Shown here in pieces: positions 59,411 through 64,000 of a DNA stretch of 64,000 nt. The notes under the pieces are model-generated. The model was not told the origin of the DNA. It saw only the letters and a program-made list of their open reading frames with translations, and made no database searches. This DNA is from Streptomyces sp. WM6378 (GTDB lineage Bacteria > Actinomycetota > Actinomycetes > Streptomycetales > Streptomycetaceae), in assembly GCF_001279695.1 (NCBI RefSeq), contig NZ_LGDD01000094.1:1-64000 (forward strand). The letters run 5' to 3'. A program made the position numbers and the translations under genes. Every line of letters starts with the position of its first letter. The first letter of the stretch is position 1.

Positions 59411-59506
59411 TCGCCGCACGGCCGGTGGTACGAGCCGACTTGATGACTGATCGCTGCTCCTTGCCCGCGTGGGTCAAGTGCCTGTTGCTTTTTTTTGGGG
59501 GGCAGC

Positions 59507-60898
59507 TCACGGCCGGTCCTCTGCGTCCTTCCCGGTCGCCCGTCGGGGCCGTAGTTGTTGTGCTCGGTCGAGGAGTGCCGCTGCTGCGCGGTTGTGGCGG
59601 TAGGGACGTATGCGAGCGATGAGTGTGGTGAGGTGTCCATCCACGCGGGCGCTGCTGATCTGGGAGTGCACGGTGAGGAATTCGGCCCAGGTGTGGCAGG
59701 CGAGTTCGAGACTGCCGCAGTTGAGCTGAGCCTCGGCGAGCTGGGCGAGGGTGATGGCGCGGGAGCGGTTCTCGGTGGGCGGCCGGTGGCGCAGGGAGGC
59801 TTGCAGAGATGTGGCCGCCCGGCGGTGATCACCCAGACTGCCGGCGACAACGGCGTGGTGGAGGGCCAGAGCTGCCGGGTGGTAGGCGCCGACCGGTGAC
59901 GTGCTGGAGGCTGGCCCGTCGAGCAGGTGCTCGGCGGCTGTCAGATGGCGGGCGGCGGCCTTCGGGTCGTTCAGGCTCGCGCGGGTCACGGCGAGCTGGC
60001 CGAGGAAGAAGGCCTGTTGGCCGGGCGGGGTGTGGGGGAGGCCGAGGCTGACGGCCTGGGCGGCGAGCCGGTCGGCCTGCGGGAAGTGCCCCAGCGCGTG
60101 GGCCTGGACGCTCAGCCCTCGCAGGCCCAGTGCGTAGCCGGCTCGGTCGCCCGCCTCGTGGGCCAACGCGAGCGAGGTGAGGTAGTACTGCTGGGCTCGG
60201 CGGTGGAGGTTGGAGTCGAAGTGGGCGAAAGCACAGAGGTAGGCCATCTGCCCGGCGACCGTGCACAGACCGCGACGGAAGCGGGGCTCGGCCGGCATCC
60301 GGAGCCACCCGGCCGCACTGATGGCCAGAAAGCGGCTCAAGGCCTCGCGCATGACACCGGCGCCGAAGCAGGCGTCGGCCCGGGAGAAGACCGGCAGCAA
60401 GGACTGGCAGGCGGCCAGCTGCTCCGGCCCCACGACCGGGTCCCCCGTACGGGTGCTGACGGACCGTTCTGCCCGCGGTGCCCAGGTCGGGAGGGCCAGC
60501 CCGGCAAGGCTGTACACGGCGCCGGGAGAGTGGCCGCCCCGGCCGGGTGGCTCGTTGAGGTGTTCCAGCATGTCCACGGCAGCGTCTCCCCACGGCACTG
60601 GACCGCTCGCACCCGATTCGGCAGGAGCAGGGTTCAGGCCAGTGTCGGTGACGCTGACGGGTCTGCCCAGGGCCCGGGACAGCACTTCTGCCGCGAGTTG
60701 GGCGATGTGCGGGCGGGGCCGGGTGCCGGCGAGCCAGTGGGCCACCGTGGTCCGGTCGTAGGTGAGCGGCCACCCCTGTTCTGTTGCTGCCGCATTGAGC
60801 TCGCGGGCGAGCCGGGCACCGCTCCAGCCTGTTTCGGACAGCAGTCGGCGCAGTGGCTGGTTGGGAGTTCGGCCGGGTGTCGTGCGGCGGGACGGCAT
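59507..60898 (-). CDS. XRE-TPR-type regulator
   Basis: 463 aa from ATG 60898, with GGAG six bases upstream. The N-terminus QPLRRLLSETGWSGARLARELNAAATEQGWPLTYDRTTVAHWLAGTRPRP is a helix-turn-helix. The rest is alpha-helical TPR-like (LARELNAA, HFDSNLHRRAQQYYLTSLALAHEAGDRAGYALGLRGL, AARHLTAAEHLLDG). This layout is common in Streptomyces regulators of development or antibiotic production. Two GTTCAACA direct repeats lie 20-44 bp upstream. It is divergent from the acyltransferase gene. Confidence 0.82.
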   Translation of the reverse strand: MPSRRTTPGRTPNQPLRRLLSETGWSGARLARELNAAATEQGWPLTYDRTTVAHWLAGTRPRPHIAQLAAEVLSRALGRPVSVTDTGLNPAPAESGASGPVPWGDAAVDMLEHLNEPPGRGGHSPGAVYSLAGLALPTWAPRAERSVSTRTGDPVVGPEQLAACQSLLPVFSRADACFGAGVMREALSRFLAISAAGWLRMPAEPRFRRGLCTVAGQMAYLCAFAHFDSNLHRRAQQYYLTSLALAHEAGDRAGYALGLRGLSVQAHALGHFPQADRLAAQAVSLGLPHTPPGQQAFFLGQLAVTRASLNDPKAAARHLTAAEHLLDGPASSTSPVGAYHPAALALHHAVVAGSLGDHRRAATSLQASLRHRPPTENRSRAITLAQLAEAQLNCGSLELACHTWAEFLTVHSQISSARVDGHLTTLIARIRPYRHNRAAAALLDRAQQLRPRRATGKDAEDRP

Positions 60899-61317
60899 GG
60901 GCACTCCGCTTTGCGACGTTCAACATCCGTTTCTGTTCAACACGTTGCCCCCTGGAACGCCGCGTCCCTGAGGCCGAGGCGGAGCAGTCTTCAGAGTGAG
61001 ACGTGAACGGGAGCAGCGGAAGGGCGCATTGGGGCGTTCATCCGCGCAGCGTGGGCGCCCGTACGTACATGCCATGTCTCGCTCCCTCAGCATTGCCACG
61101 CCGAGGTGACGTAATGCCCTTGTCGGGTATCCATGGTTTTCCTGTGGTCCGCGACCACGGCGGCACGGCCGGTCCCCGCTGCTCCGAACATCTTTCCTGG
61201 ACGGCGGCTGGGCTGCTCGCCCAGGTCTTCGGCGACCCGACGGCCGGTTGGACCCGACGCCGGGACGATGGGCCGCCCCGTTCGGGAGCAGTACCGGCAG
61301 GTCCTGAGGAGAACACC
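60899..61317. other. Divergent intergenic region of the acyltransferase locus
   Basis: 419 bp between the regulator and the acyltransferase start. It includes a direct repeat GTTCAACA (60918-60925 and 60935-60942, period 17) just before the regulator. A longer in-frame start at ATG 61114 could extend the acyltransferase by 68 residues, but those codons look non-coding. Confidence 0.5.
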
Positions 61318-62307
61318 GTGCAACGGCAGCGGACGACTACGACGGACGCGCCTGATCCCCGCCATGTTCACCTCTTCGCAGGGCAGGGGGACTTCCCCTT
61401 GTCACCGCTGCTTCGGGCGGCTGGTGCGCACGGGATGCTGCGCCGGGTCATGGGTGAGGTGTTCGAGGAAGTGGACCAGGTGGCGAAGCGCCGCGGACTG
61501 CCGTTGCTGGAGCCGTGGTTGCTGGGTCCGGCACCTCCCAGCGGGCGTGATCTTGCGCGGGCCCCGGTGGGGGTGGCGCAGTTGGCCTTGTTCGGGGCGT
61601 CTTTGACGGTGCACAGGGCCCTCATCGAACGCTTTGGGCCTCCTGACGCGGTGGTCGGGGTCAGTTTCGGGGAGATCCCCGCGTTGACCGCGGCAGGCGT
61701 CTTCGACGTGCCTCAAGGGGCGGCGATCGCCTGGGAACTGGGTCGCATCCTTACGAGTTCCTGTCCGGGCGGTCTGACCCTGCTGGGCTGCGGGCAGGCC
61801 GCGGCCCGCGGCATGGTGTCGCAGGCCGGCGGCCGGGAGGTCGTGGTGGCCTGCGTGAACGACTTCCAGGAATGCGTTGTCAGCGGCCCCGTCGATCAGT
61901 TGCGGCGGGTGGAGAAGAGCGCTGCCGCGATGGGCATCGCCTCGGCGCGGCTCCGACTGCCGTTCTCCTCCCACCATCCTGCGCTGGGCCGGCAGGCCGA
62001 GGAGTTCGCGCAGGTGGTCCGCCGTCACCCCGCACAGCCCATGAGCTGTGCGGTCCTGTCCGCCGTCGCCCGCCGCCCCTACGTTCCGGGAGACGACGTG
62101 CCGGCCCGCCTCGCCGACTGCCTGCTGTGGCCCGCCCATGTACCCGATGCCGTGGCTCTGGCCACCGGGCATGCCCTGCCCGGGCAGCGGGTGCGGCTGT
62201 TCGAAGCCGGCACCGGAAGCGCCTTGGCCGCGAACGCCCGGCGGATCCTGAAAGGGCGGTCCGTCACGGTGCATGCGCCACTGGCCGATCCCGGCTTCTC
62301 CTGGTGA
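61318..62307 (+). CDS. Discrete malonyl/acyl-CoA acyltransferase (FabD-like)
   Basis: 329 aa from GTG 61318, chosen for the strong GAGGAG at 61306-61311 and because the domain starts within 16 residues. HVHLFAGQGDF is the FabD N-terminal loop. The nucleophile elbow is VVGVSFGEIPAL with Ser116; FabD has GHS-GE, so the oxyanion His is Val115 here. Catalytic His is in PFSSHHP (219 or 220). NDFQECVVSGP is the substrate-loop. A discrete AT beside a flavoprotein suggests trans-acylation in a polyketide or related pathway. The Val substitution may alter substrate or acceptor. Confidence 0.82.
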   Translation: MQRQRTTTTDAPDPRHVHLFAGQGDFPLSPLLRAAGAHGMLRRVMGEVFEEVDQVAKRRGLPLLEPWLLGPAPPSGRDLARAPVGVAQLALFGASLTVHRALIERFGPPDAVVGVSFGEIPALTAAGVFDVPQGAAIAWELGRILTSSCPGGLTLLGCGQAAARGMVSQAGGREVVVACVNDFQECVVSGPVDQLRRVEKSAAAMGIASARLRLPFSSHHPALGRQAEEFAQVVRRHPAQPMSCAVLSAVARRPYVPGDDVPARLADCLLWPAHVPDAVALATGHALPGQRVRLFEAGTGSALAANARRILKGRSVTVHAPLADPGFSW

Positions 62308-62335
62308 CCGCCCCTCCCCTGCTCCGGAGGCCCCC

Positions 62336-64000
62336 ATGAACGCACCCTCACTCCCCCGCTCCGACACCGGCCCGCTGCACGAGCTGGTGCACAGTGGCTG
62401 TGCGCCAACGTTCCTCGCGGCCCTCCACCAGGCACTGCGCCACCACCCCGCGCCCGACCCTCCCGACCCCACCGGCAGGGACGCCCGCCTGACGGCACGC
62501 CTGCGTCAGCTGACCCGCGCCCTCCCGCGGGCCCGGGACCTGTTCCGCTCCCCCGCACAGCTCGCCGCCCTCGTCGCCTGGAGCGCGGCGGCCGAGCCGG
62601 CCCTGTGCATGACCGTCATCAATCACAGCGTCCTGGGGCTGGGTTCCCTGATCTGTCTGGCCCCTGACCACGGCCCGCTGCGCGAACAGTTCGAGACGCT
62701 GGAAACAGCCCGCGCGAAGTGCTCCTACCTGGTCACGGAGATCGGCCAGTCCAACAGTCACCTGGCCACCCGCACGGTCGCCGAGTTCGATGCACAGACC
62801 CGTGAGTTCATCCTGACCACGCCGGACCAGGGGGCGGTCAAGTTCTCCAGTACCGCCGCCCACGGCATCCCCCGCGTCGGCGTCGCCCTGGCCCGGCTGG
62901 TCGTGGAGGGGGACGACTGCGGCGTCTTCCCGTTCCTGGTCGAACTCAGCGACGCATCCGGTCCGCTGCCCGGCATCGAGATGACCGGCCCGGTCGAACT
63001 CAGCGCCCTGCCGCTGGACTACGCCTACGTCTGCTTCACCGGCGTACGGCTGCCGTGGGAACACTGGCTGCGCGACGATGCGACCATCGGCCCGGACGGT
63101 GCCTTCCACGAACCGCTCGGCTCACCGGACCGGCGCCTGGCGCGCACGCTGTGTGTGGGGCAGGCCCTGTGGGCCACGCTGCCCGCCGCGGCCGCGGCCC
63201 TCGCCCGGCAGGCCGGGGTGGCAGCCGTCCGCTACGCACGTCGGCGCCGCACCCAGGGGCGCCTCGCCCCCGGTACACCGCTGCTCGACTACCGCAGCCA
63301 GCAACATGCGGTGCTCGGCGCCATGGCCGATGCCTTCGCTCTGACCTGCGCCGCCGACCGCGCCCTTGAGCTGTGGGCCGCCTCCCGGTCCGCACAGCGC
63401 CAGGGTTCGTCCGACGGCGCCGACCCCATCGGGTTCGCCCCGTGGTCTGCCGTGAGCCGGCCACTGTCCGCGTACAAGGCCCACAGCGTCCGTGAGGCAG
63501 CACGGATCACCGCCCTGTGCCAGCGCCACTGCGGGTTCGCCGGATTTCTGGACGCCAACCGTCTCGCCTCCTACCGCGGATTCCTCGAAGCCTTCGAACC
63601 CGCTGGCGGAGACAGCCAGTTGATCTGCTACGACCTCGGGCGGGCCCTCGCCGACGAGGCCACCGCACCTTCATCGGACGACGTCACGCCCTTGCCGCCG
63701 CTCCAGGACCCGCAGTGGTGGCCCACGTTGCTGCGTCGGCACACCCAGGAGCTCACTCGCCGGCTGACGACCCGTCGTGACGCTTTAGCCGCGGCAGGCC
63801 ACCACGCCAAGGACAGCTTCGCGGTGTGGAACCCCCTGCTCGACGAAGCGGCCGAGCTCGGATCCGCGTACGCCGCCCGGCTGGCCGCCGATGACGTCAC
63901 CCGCACCCTGACCGCGATCCCCGACCCCGAGACCCGAAGCCGCCTGGAGCCACTCGCCGCGCTGCACGGCGCCCTGGCGGCCCGCCGCCATGCCGGCTCC
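62336..64000 (+). CDS. Acyl-CoA oxidase/dehydrogenase-like flavoprotein (3' end outside window)
   Basis: ATG 62336 follows GGAGG by five bases, and 555 codons run to the right edge without a stop. The order resembles peroxisomal acyl-CoA oxidases: TMTVINHSVLGLGSLI, then CSYLVTEIGQSNSHLATRT (substrate/FAD-contact motif), EFILTTPDQGAVKF and FSSTAAHGIPRVGVALARLVV, with C-terminal helices (RSQQHAVLGAMADAFAL, QRHCGFAGFLDANRL). It would desaturate an acyl thioester. It lies 29 bp after the acyltransferase and is probably co-transcribed. Confidence 0.85.
   Translation, partial: MNAPSLPRSDTGPLHELVHSGCAPTFLAALHQALRHHPAPDPPDPTGRDARLTARLRQLTRALPRARDLFRSPAQLAALVAWSAAAEPALCMTVINHSVLGLGSLICLAPDHGPLREQFETLETARAKCSYLVTEIGQSNSHLATRTVAEFDAQTREFILTTPDQGAVKFSSTAAHGIPRVGVALARLVVEGDDCGVFPFLVELSDASGPLPGIEMTGPVELSALPLDYAYVCFTGVRLPWEHWLRDDATIGPDGAFHEPLGSPDRRLARTLCVGQALWATLPAAAAALARQAGVAAVRYARRRRTQGRLAPGTPLLDYRSQQHAVLGAMADAFALTCAADRALELWAASRSAQRQGSSDGADPIGFAPWSAVSRPLSAYKAHSVREAARITALCQRHCGFAGFLDANRLASYRGFLEAFEPAGGDSQLICYDLGRALADEATAPSSDDVTPLPPLQDPQWWPTLLRRHTQELTRRLTTRRDALAAAGHHAKDSFAVWNPLLDEAAELGSAYAARLAADDVTRTLTAIPDPETRSRLEPLAALHGALAARRHAGS

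Overview
The window is a stretch of a Streptomyces (or close relative) chromosome. Coding DNA is very GC-rich with G/C-ending codons. GTG and occasional TTG starts are common, Shine-Dalgarno sites are GGAGG-like, and the gene families (BlaI/M56, DUF574 methyltransferase, EfeUO fusion, ECF42/YCII, MmyB-like XRE regulators) are typical of streptomycetes. Nothing could be searched here, so assignments rest on motifs, gene order and family knowledge. I saw no rRNA, tRNA, CRISPR array or intact insertion sequence.

Layout. 1-4.7 kb: a pirin cut by the left edge, then a GT28/MGDG-synthase-like glycosyltransferase and a NodB deacetylase in one operon, followed by a BlaI repressor and an M56 metalloprotease. 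Two near-identical BlaI-type dyads lie before the glycosyltransferase and before blaI. 4.7-8.2 kb: iron uptake (EfeUO fusion, EfeB) under an IdeR/DmdR-type iron box. 8.4-19.4 kb: housekeeping and accessory genes (COG4705 membrane protein, protealysin-like M4 protease, MgtC, NAGPA-domain protein, GNAT, ArsR regulator with divergent MFS pump, rhomboid, an SDR with a MerR-style promoter, a flavin disulfide oxidoreductase and thioredoxin).

20.7-30.3 kb is the most interesting block. It is an eight-gene co-directional cluster: a large secreted deacetylase (Agd3/CE18-like), a PelF-type GT4, a 12-TM protein in the PelG position, an NDP-sugar epimerase, a nucleotidylyltransferase, a second SDR, a spherulin-4/GH135-like protein and a GH114 lipoprotein. 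This is almost the gene set of the fungal galactosaminogalactan cluster (uge3, gtb3, agd3, sph3, ega3) merged with bacterial pelFG. It suggests a secreted, partly deacetylated galactosamine polymer with its own hydrolases.

30.3-41.4 kb: an AEC permease, a frameshifted DoxX remnant, an aldehyde dehydrogenase and thiolase (aromatic catabolism), a LacI regulator with divergent MFS and alpha/beta hydrolase, a frameshifted small gene, and an NfeD-flotillin pair. 41.5-47.2 kb: a probable chitosan/glucosamine regulon (APC permease, ROK repressor, CsxA-like secreted exo-glucosaminidase) with matching operators at both promoters. 47.2-54.1 kb: ECF42 sigma/YCII pair, carboxylesterase and metallo-beta-lactamase hydrolase opposite an XRE regulator, then a TetR/NmrA pair. 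54.2-57.4 kb: LURP-one-like protein, YdjM-like membrane protein, DUF574 methyltransferase, small secreted protein. 57.4-58.3 kb is mostly non-coding.

58.3-64 kb looks like the edge of a specialised-metabolism locus: a divergent IspH paralogue that keeps its three cysteines but has lost the catalytic HPE motif, an XRE-TPR-type regulator, a discrete acyltransferase and an acyl-CoA-oxidase-like flavoprotein cut by the right edge.
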